Both the position numbers and the translations under genes were made by a program. Under the pieces are notes generated by a model, which was not told where the DNA came from, did not search any database, and saw nothing but the letters and a program-made list of their open reading frames with translations. A stretch of 64,000 nt of DNA, taken from contig JALQBC010000072.1 of the NCBI GenBank assembly GCA_023375675.1, positions 1-64,000 on the forward strand. Reading direction: 5' to 3'. Positions 37,110-49,017 of the stretch are shown here, one piece after another; positions within the stretch are counted from its first letter, which is position 1; each line of letters starts with the position of its first letter. The DNA is from Cytospora piceicola (lineage: Eukaryota; Ascomycota; Sordariomycetes; Diaporthales; Cytosporaceae).

Positions 37110-37112
37110 TCA

Positions 37113-38010
37113 ATGATATTACACTTGCTAAAACAGATGAGTTTATAGGATGTAATCAATTATATATTCTGAAATAACCGCCCTGTAACACTAACAAAGT
37201 ATCCTAATAGCTATATTATGCAGTCTGCTTCTAGTATTAAGTATTCCTTACCTGGGATTTACTTAGATAGCTAATAAATCTAATTTAAAGTATTCAATCC
37301 GTATTGAATTAGATATATAATATTAGTAAGTTATTAACAAGTTGTTCTAATAGTCTTAATACATATTAATACAACTGCTAAGGCTTTAAAGATTAATAAA
37401 AGTAATATATAAAGTAATATAGAATATAACATTTTATAGACAGTAAATACTTCTTATATTTATTAAAGCTAAAACTTAGAATACTTTATAACTTTTTGCA
37501 TTATTATAATATAAGCGAACTTAAAGTAAGAAATATAAGACTAATATATTTAATATTATTATAAGTTATTTACTATTTATATATATAAGTAATACTTACT
37601 TATATATAAGTATAAGTTAATAAATACTTTAAATTATAAAAGCTATACTTATTAGTTTATACTTTTTTTACTATATTATAGTGTTTAGAACTTACTTTAT
37701 AAGTATACTATTTTTGTAAACAGATTTATTAAAAGCTAGATTTAAGTTTATACTTAATATTCGATGTCTTATATAAATAAAAGTGAGGTTATCTAGGGTA
37801 TATAGCTATATAATAGGTGTTATATCTACTTAAAATAGGCGGTTTAAAAAATAACTAGCTAATTAAATATAATATAGTAAATAGTAAGGCAGAAGGTCTT
37901 AAAGGCATATAAACGTTCCTTTTCCTTCTGCTACTACGATTGATACACTTATTAACCCTATATGAATCCTTTTATATTTGATAGGATTAGATAAGTTTCT
38001 CGTTCTACCC
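37113..38010. other. AT-rich island abutting the truncated synthase
   Basis: About 900 bp of strongly AT-rich, RIP-like sequence with sharp edges. It starts within a few bases of where synthase homology stops, so it marks the breakpoint. I see no TIRs, LTRs or protein motifs that would name it. Confidence 0.7.
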
Positions 38011-40070
38011 GGCATAATATTATTGTCGAATCAATTCACGCCGCGCCACCGGAACCAACCACAACTCAGCTATTAGTGACGTAGGCACGCAGCAAGAGAC
38101 ATGGTAGATTGTTCCTACAATGACTCTATCTGTCTAATGCATCCCCGTAAATGATGTTTGATCTACACGTCTGTTTGAAATACGGATCATGCTTTGTGTC
38201 GGATAAAGCTCGGTCTCCGAATCGTGATCTGGTTGATCACTAAAGTACAGATGTAGTCATGTACGAGATCAGCTGACAAGGCTGGCAACGTTAGAGTAAC
38301 AACATTGAGGGCCGCGTCTGCCCCAGTGTTTTCGCCCTGTTGACGCGTAACCAGTCGACTCAACGGCGAGGATGTGAATATAGATCGCAATTTATCACCT
38401 GGAATCAGCGTTGAAGACATCATCACCGGCTAATAGGACCGGCACGCAACACTAGATGTGGTATCATTGGCGTGGGGTGGTTGCCGTTGACTTCGGAACT
38501 TGCAGCTTGATTGTATGAGGGAAGTTCATGCCTGAACCACCATTGGGGAGAAACACTACACGTCACGATCATGCCAAGGTCGTTATCGTCTTTTGTGCAG
38601 GTGGGCGATGTCGAAACATGACGGCAGGAGGCCAGGCACACGTTATGGTTCTTGTCAACCAAGGTGTTGCGCGGAGTGCTCCGCCATGTAAAGGATAGGT
38701 CAGTTTGGCAAAGACCGATGGTCTCTCAACCCGGTTCAGATGATACAGGATTGATTTGAAATACCGAGGGGTACAACAACCAACACTGTAGCATCAACTG
38801 GTTCAAATGAAATACGAGTCTAGCTGCGGTGGTCAGCCACGGGCCGCTGCAAGGCTTGAGGTCACATGTATATGGGGTACCCAGATACAGACCTGTCTCT
38901 TCCGGGAGCCGGCAGATGATCTGCATATCATGCACTTGTGAGTTTAGATGAAACGCCATGTTGACGATTGGAGACTATAATGATCTATCAACCTTCAACG
39001 TACCATGACTCTCGGGGGATTTGTAAGCGATGTGTTTGCAATAGTCGGAGTCGTGTGTCCGACGTGTCCAATAGGGAAGCAAGTGGCTGACTCTAGATAT
39101 ATGCGAGCGACATTTGATAAACTTGCTGACTGCAGGTATATACCAAGCGATCAACAAGATAAGAGCCAAGGGCGGGGAGGTCGGGAAGCCACTGAGTACC
39201 TAAGTAGTTTCAGACGCATGCAAGCCATCACTCCTCCTTCCTTGTTAATTAGCGATATTGGACCCTAACCGGTCTTCAAACTTGTGTATACAAGGAGCTG
39301 ACCACCCTCTTTAGAACCAGTTCCCCGCCTGTCTAGTCGGTCATTGGTCCGGTGAGGAGAGTTTAAGTCCGGTGTTATCACAGCGACGATATCTCCAGAT
39401 TATCACATTCCGAGGTGACCCTTCATTATCCATGTGGTAGCAGTACTTACAAGCTAATCATCGACAAGTTACCCATCTCAAACCTCGTACTCATACCTCG
39501 GCTGTGCTTGATCATATCCGGGCGCATCTGGTCCACCCTGGGGCAAAGTGACCTGGGTCCGCCTAATGTTGCATTATACGAATTAGTGTGCTCGGGATGA
39601 CAACTAAAAACGTCAAACCGGGGTGCAAAGGCGATGCATTATATCATTCATGCTAGCTATGCGGTATTGATATCCCATTGTAGACAATGTGCTTACTCCA
39701 TAGGCTTGTTGCAGATCCGATATCTGGCCTTGACCAACCTTTGCCTTCGCGTCAAGACATTGTAATGAGTAACACAATGATCCAGGAAGGCGTTTCTAAT
39801 GGCTCTCACAATGCCGACAGTCCCAGTCGAAAATGCGCGGGAATTTCAGATGAAGACATCAATCGATCGTAAGTCTGTTGTAATTCTCTTCCTTTCGAAT
39901 CCATTTCATAATCAATCTTTCAGTCTGTGGTGAGTGACCTCTCCGGAGTGGGTTCCTGACTTATTCTTGTTCTTTTCCCTTTTTTTCTTCTCAAGGTAGC
40001 ATCCCTATGAGTTTCACATCTCCATCCCCCTGAGCTTTCCGGGGATTGTTCTCCCGGTGTCTCTGTGAAT
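38011..40070. other. Spacer without a supported gene
   Basis: Normal composition, about 2 kb. Short frames only. The one coding-like item is a possible first exon at 39,765-39,868 (plus): it starts MSNTMIQEGVSNGSHN and ends at a good donor GTAAGT, but nothing recognisable follows within the next kilobase. It may be the 5' remnant of a lost gene. Confidence 0.4.
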
Positions 40071-42238
40071 CTAATTTCGTACATTTATCGTGCAGTAAAA
40101 GCCTCTCTGCTTCAAGAACCAACCGTTCTCCACTGTGAAAGCCTGGGGGTCGATGATGTGTATCTGTAATCTCCCATCAGCTGCCATTTTCTGCTTCACA
40201 CGGTATTTGTGGCTACTGGAACTCACATCGTAATTTCTGATCAAAAAAGGTATAAGCTTCTTCACCTCCAATATGCCTATGTGCTTGCCTAGGCATACAC
40301 GTCTTCCAGCGCCAAACTTAGCCCAGCAGGTGTCAGTCGTTGCGTAACATGATGGGCCAGGGTTGAGATACCCCAAACACCAAAGCCAAGTACATCGTAG
40401 TGCCGGACTCACAGTAAGCATGCTGTGCTCGAGTTTCGTCTTATGAGCTTCGTCACTGCAGAGCCACCTCTCTGGGCTCCATTCCTCAGCATTGGCTCCG
40501 AACGTCGCCTCGTGTCGATTGACCACGTAGGGGTTCCCGCCGACCAAGGTCCCTTCGGGCAAATGGCGGCCCAGCACGGTAACGCCACCTGCGGGCACAA
40601 CACGCTCTAACGGGAGCGCAAACGGCGGGTGCATCCGCACACCCTCCTGGACGCAGGCATCGAGATATGGCAGGTCTCGGACCTGGTTCCATTTGGGATA
40701 GGGCAGGGAAAGGTCTGAATCGTCGAGCTCTCGCTGTAGCTTCTGGAGCGAGTCTGGATGTGAGAGTAGGTTATCTACATATGTAGTCACAGGTATGAGA
40801 AAGCAGAATTCAAGATGGCGTCTTCATGCCCCGAACGGCTGTGGGAGACTCACTGCATTGAGGTTAGTCTGGGAACCAAGATGGAGTTCTGGATTATATG
40901 AAGAAGCATGGAATTGCACGTACCACATCACTGTCCGCATCACTGTACCTGTGGAGTCGGAGCCAGCGATGACATTAGAGAATGTCCAAGCGGTTGAAGC
41001 CCTACCACAATACCATCGGCATTCATTAGATATGCAAAAACCCAAAATTCATACGTATGCAAACATGGATGAAAGAAAGAAAATAAACATGGCGGCCGGC
41101 GAAGGGGTTGGGGGAGTAAGGTCGTCACTCTTACCAGGGCGGTATATCGGGGTGGGCTTTTTGAATCTCCAGAAAGTGAGCCAAGAAGTCCTTCTCGGGT
41201 TTGCTGTTAGAGTCAGACTGGTCGTCGTCTGTACTGATTCTGTCTAGCCGTTGGCGAACAGTCTTGAATACAAACCCAAGAATTGCCATTCCAGGTGTCC
41301 GCCGTAGACCGTGGACAATTCTGTTCTTGTATAGCAAGGGGTCTAGCCAGGTGATTTGTGTCATCTAAGGGATCAAAAGTCAGCTATCCAGCAGCCACCA
41401 AAAGGTGGTTATCCTGAAGATAGGGTCTGTTGTGTGCTGAGAACACAAACCGGTGCTGCGGTCTTCATGAATTCGAAGATTGCGTCCAGCATCCCTTCAA
41501 CATCTTTGCCCGAATCGAGGAACCCATATCTCTTTGAGAAGGACATTGTCCCCATAACATCAAATGCAAAGTATTGTATCCATTCGCCGAGGTCGAATGT
41601 TATGCCCGTGCCTGTGAACCGCTTATCAAGTTGATCGGACAAGCAGGAGAGCACTCCGTCAACAAGACCCTCGAACATTACCACGTTGGAGAGTGAAAAT
41701 AGCGGTGCGATAGGATTCTTGATTCGTTTGTGCATCTGCTCGTCCTGTGTGTTAAATACAGCCAGCATGGAACCGCGCTCTCGTGTGTAAGGCCGCAACG
41801 TGGCATAAAAATCAGCCTACACGAAGAAACATTGGAAGTTAGCCGTGCAATTGATCGTGATCAGGGATGGGCTCCGACAAGAACCTTTGGAAAACCCGGC
41901 CTAATCGGATAGACTGTATGGATAGCCTCCGGATTGCTGAAGGACACCATATTTGGCCCCATCCGTACAACTTCGCCATACTTGGCGTGCACGGCCTGAT
42001 GATACAGATGCGCGCGCCCCGTTTTGACCCACCAAACTCTTTGCAAGTTGGTAAAGCCAGCGAGGAAGGGGCCTGAGATGTGCCTCAAACGGTACCATGT
42101 CTGAAAAAGCTGCAAGATGATGGCTGTGGCTACTGCTCCCATGGCCAACCAGATTGCTCGCGCGCCATCAATTTCTTTCATGCTGCTCAATGTGGACGCC
42201 CATGGTGAACTGAGCGCATTTACGGAAGTCTCATCCAT
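40071..42238 (-). CDS. Cytochrome P450 monooxygenase 1 (pisatin-demethylase-like)
   Basis: A membrane-anchored haem monooxygenase, probably acting on the cluster product. Exons proposed (minus strand): 41,885-42,238; 41,451-41,816; 41,135-41,364; 40,924-41,001; about 40,413-40,774; 40,071-40,316. The protein starts with a polar stretch and one membrane helix ([18 protein letters not shown]). The I-helix reads IAGSDST, the ExxR motif is EGVR, PERW is present, and the haem loop [10 protein letters not shown] is restored by removing the 96-bp intron at 40,317-40,412. The region [15 protein letters not shown] resembles pisatin demethylase-like P450s. One problem remains: the junction after the I-helix (40,924 to 40,774) does not join in frame with the GT/AG sites I can see. 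The exon sum is 1,636 nt, one over a multiple of three. Either I have missed a splice site or there is a frameshift, and the gene may be non-functional. Confidence 0.75.
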
Positions 42239-43816
42239 TGCGATATTTTCTGTTAACTAATGCTGCGAAAAGATTGCCATGAAGGGGAAGTTTTAACGCA
42301 TGAGTGACAGTTCGCCGGGTTGCTGGAGAGGTCAAACCGGATTTCATATTCCAGCCAAGATGCGATGCCCAACCTTCCCCGACAGTGACTGCTCGGTTGT
42401 TTACGTTCCGTGTTCTCGCATTTCTCCATTGCATATAATTCGTCATTTAGCTAGCTAGATTATACAAGCAATAGCGTGGAATAAACTTATTAGTTAAAGG
42501 CTAAAAACCCTTATTACACCACCCTTATTTTAATTCTACTTTACTATATATTAAACTGCTTTTCCTAAAGATACATATATACTAGTAACTAGTATAATTT
42601 GACCTATAAACTATAAATAGTATATAAACTTTCTGATATATAAAGCTAAGCCTTATAAAATAAAATAATATTTATATTTCTATAAAGGGATTTATATGTA
42701 TTTATTACTTACTAAATACAGTATATATAAGTATATTATAATTATATATATATTATATATAATAGAAAGTATATTATAAATGTAGAATATAAAGTTATTA
42801 AGTTATATATTTAATATAAATAAGTATATTTATAAAATAGTAATTAGTATTAGTTTTTATTATAAACTTAAGGTTCTTTAATAAAGTAATATCTTATATT
42901 AAAGTATAAATAAACGGCTTTTAAAACTTCTACTAGCTTAAAATAACCTTATAAAGGTTTATAATAACTAAAACAAATTAAGGCTATAGTTTTTATAATC
43001 GATTTCTTTTATTAAGGTCAAGGTTAAGGTACTAGCGATCTAAATAAGCGGCTTATAAAGGAGGGTAGCCTACTTATAGGGCTACTAACTTAGTTACTAT
43101 ATAAAGCAAACTTTTTAGTAATATCGCTACATTATTATACTATGTACCTAGGTACTGGAACCTTCTATAGTCAGGTTTTGGGTACTACGACATGCCCTAC
43201 CCCCCTACAGGTGCTATATTCTGGTGAACGTGGAAATACTGGCCAGTGACGGACATACGGATGGAAGAGCGAGTATCGCGATGAGACGTGTACATCCAAG
43301 TACCTACTAGTATATTGATAGTCTCAAGGTTCGGAGAGCTCCGGCGGGGCCTCGGGAACAATGCTGTCAGTTCTGATATCTGTCCCTGTTATCTGCATTG
43401 TGCTTACTACGAGCATGGTGACTACATATGTCATTAACGAACGGTTCGTGAAGTCCTCCATATACGGTGCTACACACCTTCATGCAGTCCTCCACTCCCA
43501 CCTGCAGGTCCTAATCAATGATCTGAACAACACGTTAATGAGGCAAGATATCCCGAGGTCACCTTCCATCCTGGTCGTGCCCCAGCAACTCACACATGAA
43601 TGAAGTCAAACGAGAACAACTTATGATACATACCTTTGTACGTATCTCGATGCTCGGTGTTGATAACAGGCGAGTATTGAGCCCCATAGTTAGAGGCGTG
43701 CCTTGTTGAGAAACAGCTTCAACAGTTTCCCTGGAACCTTGTTATTGTGTTTGAGTCCACAAGATACAACTTCTTATACCTACCTAATTGAACGGCGGAG
43801 GCACGATATCACAACA
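42239..43816. other. Spacer with AT-rich island (about 42,445-43,140)
   Basis: Divergent upstream region of P450 1 and of the second methyltransferase. About 700 bp in the middle are strongly AT-rich and RIP-like, without recognisable motifs. The open frame at 43,361-43,603 has a hydrophobic start but no family resemblance and is not called. Confidence 0.55.
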
Positions 43817-45346
43817 ATGAACGAAGCTTGCCAGCCTATCGACGAGGTCCTCAGGAGTCTGAATACAACCAATACAGAAGGATTTGCCAACGACGGAGAC
43901 CGGATCAATGTGCTCCTAGCTGCATACGCTCTCATCGGTCGTCTTGAGACACCATGGGAGACCGTGACGAGGTTGTGCATGAACCAAGTGAGGTCACCCT
44001 GCCCAAGAACCTCTCGCACATTAGCTGACAAAGAGCATTTCTGCAGCCCGCCTTAGGGGCCAGCCTGAAGGTGGCCAAGGACCTTCAGCTGTTTGAGAAG
44101 TGGCACGAGAGAGGTGATTCCTCTGAAGAAAGTAATGACCTGGCGGCTCTTGTTCAATGTGACCCCGTGTTACTCGGTCAGTTCACGACCCCTTTGAAGC
44201 TCTCTCGTTGCGCCACTACAGAACCTGGAGTATGAATCGGGGGCATAGCCATAATCACGCTGCGTACCCCGCTTTGTATGAACATAGATATTGACCTTGG
44301 ATTAGCTCGCATTCTCCGGCATCTGGCAGCAAACCATATGCTGCAAGAGGTGTCGCCCGGCGTTTTCAAACCCACCAGATTTTCTCTCTCGCTCCTCGAG
44401 CCTGTGTTCGGAGAGTGGATCAATTACCTGTAAGAGGACGCTGTACTCTATCTGATTGGAAACAAGAAGAATGAGGAGGGGGATAGTTCGGTCCTGCCCC
44501 AAGACTACAGGTGCTGACTTCTCGTTACAGCTACGATTCCACGATTCCGTGTTTCTACAGGACCCCGGAGTATCTCCAGAAGACGAGCTACAGAAATCCC
44601 ACAGATCCAGCCGATGGCATTTTTCAGTACACCAAAGGGTACAAGGGAGATGTGTTCCAATACTACACTGACCACCCCCGTGAAGGCGCGTCGTTCAACC
44701 ACGTCATGGGGGCCGTCATGTCCCACCAGGCCAGCTGGCTGGATATCATACCTGCCGAGACCTTCCTGGACGGTTCCGATCCGAGCCTACCGCTCGTAGT
44801 TGACGTGGGTGGGAACGTAGGTCATGACATCGAGAGGTTCCGGTGTGTGTACCCAGACACTGCTGCGCAGCTGTATCTCCAAGACAGGGCCGCCGTGATC
44901 CAACTTTCCAAGTGTCCACAGCCTGTCAACAACATGGAACATGACTTCTTCCAGCCCCAGCCAGTCAAAGGTCGGTGCAGCTATGTCATCACCCCTCCGA
45001 GGCTCGAGAAATTTGGCTTACTCTCGTCGCAGGTGCTCGCGTATACTACATGCACGGCGTCCTGCATGACTGGTCGGACGAGCCGGCACGCAAGATTCTG
45101 CAGATGCTCAGGGGTTCCCTGAGGCCCGGCTACAGTAAGCTTTTGGTTCATGATCACGTTATCGCCGAAATGTCCGCCCATCCACACGCGACCTCATATG
45201 ACTTGACCATGATGGTCAAAATTGCAGGGCAGGAGAGAACGCAGACGGAATGGCATGCTCTGCTCCATTCGGCTGGTTACAGAGTCATCAAGGTCTGGAG
45301 ATCGCCTCTAGCAGCTCAGGCTATCATAGAGGCCGAGTTGGCCTGA
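43817..45346 (+). CDS. Class I SAM-dependent O-methyltransferase, intact
   Basis: Predicted to transfer a methyl group from SAM to a hydroxyl of the pathway compound. Five exons (43,817-43,987; 44,047-44,176; 44,306-44,429; 44,531-44,970; 45,033-45,346) join to 392 residues with every junction in frame. An N-terminal winged-helix dimerisation domain (with RILRHLAANHML) precedes the Rossmann fold. The SAM motif is VVDVGGNVGHD and the catalytic His lies in GVLHDWSDE. The C-terminus ends with a substrate-side region, VKIAGQERTQTEWHALL. The length is typical for fungal polyketide O-methyltransferases. It is transcribed away from P450 1 across an AT-rich island. It belongs to the same broad family as the broken gene at 34-35 kb, but the two proteins differ strongly, so they are not a recent duplicate pair. 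Confidence 0.9.
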
Positions 45347-46280
45347 TTGTCTACGTCAAGAAACAGGCTGCCAGGAGGGTATCTGATAGTGACGTTGGGT
45401 TCTTTCAAAGAGGGCTGGTATGTGATCTGTTGGTAGTGCCATTCTGGGGCTGCTGGGGACAACCCTCACGGCCCATACATATATATTTACTCTAGTGGTT
45501 CTGGTGCCCTTCCTCTGCTCATCTTCAATCAATCAACTGCTCAATTGAATTTGGAATTCCTACAGCAATATTTGCGTGAGTCGTGTCACTGGTTGGTGGT
45601 AGTCCGAGGAGAAGCAAAGCATCCGAACAGTCTTCTACTGCAGCTCTCATCGAACTTGCAAGCGTAGATTGGACGTTAAAACATTTTCTCTTGCTCTGAG
45701 TTCAAGACATCCCAGTCCTCGCTCTGTGAATCTTATGGAACTCAGCCTTTACCTAGCCAGTTCAGTACGGAATTTCCCTATGTTCCATTTATTTTTGTAG
45801 GGGATAATAATTATCTCAAAATGAAGCCATTTTTTTGCAATCCGTTGTTCTCATGCTGAAATGTCACACGAGCCACCACACGTGCGAAGGTACTACGGTG
45901 GTCACGCCTTTCTTCCTCCCATATTTTGGTGATCGAAACCATGATAAATAGTTTACTGAACTGTATACTTAGCTACTTTGAGTATTCAGGCACAATCAGC
46001 CCGATGACTTACACGTTTGTTGAAAGGATGAGTCCTCCAACGACACAGACGGTGTAAATGTCAGACTTAATGCTACTATACTAGAGGTCCAAAATGATAT
46101 CGTGTATCTGTACTTTTTGCATACAGGTATATATGCTGACAGTAAACGTGTGACTCAAGCAACTTGATTGAAAGGACAATACCTGCAATCTCACCGGCCT
46201 CACAACCTCATCCCAATGGCCCCAGTGGAATATGTAAAGCGATGTGGCTATGTTTACAATGTGACGCTCTTTCCATCTTC
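45347..46280. other. Convergent spacer, no gene seen
   Basis: Lies between the 3' ends of the intact methyltransferase and P450 2, so it holds terminators rather than promoters. No structured terminator or recognisable element stands out. Confidence 0.4.
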
Positions 46281-48182
46281 CTACGATATAAGAACCCTAA
46301 CGCCCTTGCTTCCCTTCTTCGGTAAAGGCACAAATAGATCGTGATCATATTTCACGTCATCCACGCTCGTTTCAAACAATTCCCACCGCGGGAAAACACG
46401 CAATGTCAACGCTGCTACAGCTAAATACAAGTTGCAGTACGCCAAGCTAGGAAATTGTTGAGTACATCAGCGACAGTTGGGCGCGTTCTGGCGGAGGTGG
46501 CTCACTTCATCCCGAGGCACTGCCTACTGCCCTTGGAAAATGGTGTCAAGCTGTTCTTCATCCGGCGCCGTTGAGCTTCTTCTAGATCAAGCCATCGCTC
46601 GGGCCTGAATCTGTCCGATTCAGGGAAAACATCCTCGTCGTGGTGGTTGATGGCGTTTGACATACCCATGGGGGTGCCACTTGGGATGGTGTACTTGATC
46701 TCCATGCCTTGAAAACGGCCACGATAAATTAGGTTCTCTTGAGGAGCAATCCTGGGAAGCCTCGATGGGACGCCGTAGGCAAGTCGCAGCCCTTCGGAGA
46801 TAACTGCACTCAAGTAGGGCAGCTTTTCGAGAGAGAGCCATGCCAGATTAGTTGCGTTTGCGTCCTCAAGTTCTTTGCTCAGGTGGGCCAGAGTGTCCGG
46901 TTGATCCAACAGGTAGAAGGTGATCACAGTGAGTGTCCACTGCCGGAGCATTAGTAGTCGATCCAACGGTTGCACTTCATTGTATTCCGTTTGCTCGTCT
47001 CTGCAACTTACCGCAGTTGGATCAGTTCCGGCCGAGATCATGGAGAAGCCCTCGCCACCAAGGCGACGGTCTGTCTTCTCTGCATCGGGCAAAGAGGAAT
47101 CGAGAATAGTGGTGAAAATACTTGGTCGTTCCTGTTTTATGCCGGCTTCACGGTCTTGTTTGGTTTTACGTATGCGAGCAGGCATTCTCTCGTCCATTTC
47201 TGTCAACATGTTTCTGAAGTCCTCTCCCGCCCATTTGGCAAATAGTGGTGCAATGTTAACAAGGACTCTCAGGGGTGGAAAGAAGCGAAACAAAAATGTG
47301 CTTGCGAGAAGAGCGTTCAATGGCTCTCTGAAATTCGGCTCCCAGCCTTTCTGTGACGGCATTAATTGATGTATCATCTGCTTGGCCAAGGTCGTTGGGA
47401 TACAAGAAAGTTGCTTACCTGGCTTATCAACCCAAAGGGTTCTCCAAAGCAATAGCCCGAGATAACATCGGAAGTGAAACAGCTGTATGCAGTGGTCACG
47501 TCGAGAGGTGTTTTGTTCGCGATGCCTTCGCTACTCATGAGAAGCCTCTTCACAAAAGTCGCATTGGGCAGGTAGATACAGACAGGGCTCGACTTACCAA
47601 GACTTATGATCTTGTCGCAAAGCTGGTCTGCCAGGTTTTTGATACCAGGCTCCAGTTTCGATATTTGCGCTCTCGAGAAAAACTTGTTCACGACAGTGCG
47701 TCTGACGCGATGGAGGTCGTGTTGCACCGTCGCGAACATGGATGAAGTGATTGCTCCGGCAACAAAATTGAGAAAGTGCACTTGCTTGTCTCGCTTGCGG
47801 GCTCCTGTGGCATATATCTCGTCGACAAATTCTATGTCGTTGAAGTGAAGCTCCTCGGGGTTGATGCGCACGAGTGGACCTGATACCACGTGTCAGTACT
47901 AGCCAACTGGCGCGAGAGAAAGCCGTCGTTATTACCATAGACCTCGTGCATTCGGATGATCTCCTCCGTGTATCTTCCACCCAGTACTAGGTCAAACCAG
48001 CCTTCATAAAGGAATGTTGCAGCTGCAAGTCTTGGCCCAGGGATATGGCTGAGGGGATGCAGGGGCGATATATTATACAGGACGCGGATGAAACGATACA
48101 CGATCCAAAGACCAAGTAAACGGAACAGAATGGCCTTGGTGAAGGAACTGGCAACAACGTTGAAGCCGGGCAGAGAGTACAT
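46281..48182 (-). CDS. Cytochrome P450 monooxygenase 2 (trichodiene-oxygenase-like)
   Basis: An ER-anchored haem monooxygenase. Six exons (47,936-48,182; 47,598-47,879; 47,419-47,525; 47,012-47,350; 46,506-46,939; 46,281-46,446) join exactly in frame to 524 residues. All introns are 56-73 bp. The ATG at 48,182 (MYSLPGFN) is preferred because an upstream in-frame extension has only a TTG. Features in order are an N-terminal membrane helix, the proline hinge HIPGPRLA, the I-helix SAGTDPTA, ExxR as EGLR, PERW, and the haem loop [12 protein letters not shown] (Cys near 465). The last 55 residues lie in a final exon that a single-frame reading misses. The stretch [16 protein letters not shown] and its surroundings resemble Tri4/CYP58-like enzymes. 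It shares an 835-bp divergent promoter region with P450 3. Confidence 0.9.
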
Positions 48183-49017
48183 TTTGGTGCTGTGGCGGAA
48201 ACCACTGGCGATGCGAGTGCTTCCTTGCAAGCTAGGTAGGGCTCAAATAATTATCTGCTAAGAGCAAGGAAAATTTCCATCGAGCGGCAGAGTCTTTAAG
48301 AAAGCGTCACGTCAATAAATCGGATGAGGGATTGGGAAGTGTATCGCGACGATATTTTGTCTCCCCTATACTCACATGTGCACTCTACCACCACAATGAA
48401 GCCAATCAACCAAATCCCGGAAACTATCCCAGCTTCCCAAGGGTTGACGTCTGTCTCCTAACAAGCCAGAGCTCGCCCGGTTTGTCACTGTACATAGCCT
48501 GTCAAACTCTAAAGTACCCCTAGAACGCTGGAAGGGGTGGAGTGGAGTCCATTGTGGCCGTAGAGGTGGTAGGATCATACCCAACTAATTGCCCGTCAGC
48601 TTACGCACCTTGCAGCAGCCAAAGCCAAAGTGGCTGGCTGTAGTAACTATGATCAGCCTATGGCGTGGCTTGTGGTCGCATATGATATATGCTGTACCTT
48701 GTCAGACAGCACAGCACGTCTTCATGCATCGGGATTTGGTCCTCGGGATCCCAAACTGGCCAACATGGCGTGGGACGTCAGTCATGGTATGTCCGGTTTT
48801 TGGCTGACTGAGCCCGACAGCCTCTGCGGAATTTCGGGGTCTTTCGGCCTCCCTCGTACAGAAATGCTATCATCAACTGGGCCACTGTACTCCTGCCATC
48901 ATGGTTTATATGGTATACGACTCGTCCAGGAACAAAGGGGGATCTTTCCAGAAACTACCACCAAAGGCGGGCGTACCGGCAAAAACCAAATGAGATTAGA
49001 GCCGCGAGTAAGCAAAT
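48183..49017. promoter_or_regulatory. Divergent promoter region between P450 2 and P450 3
   Basis: The 835 bp separate two start codons facing away from each other, so shared control of the two P450 genes is plausible. I see no unambiguous paired CGG/CCG site or TATA box. Open frames here (48,332-48,523, 48,589-48,807 and 48,630-49,262) have no recognisable product. Confidence 0.45.

Noticed and set aside
39765..39868. Possible first exon of an unannotated gene
   Set aside because: Good start and donor, but no downstream exon or domain can be supported; mentioned only within the spacer entry.
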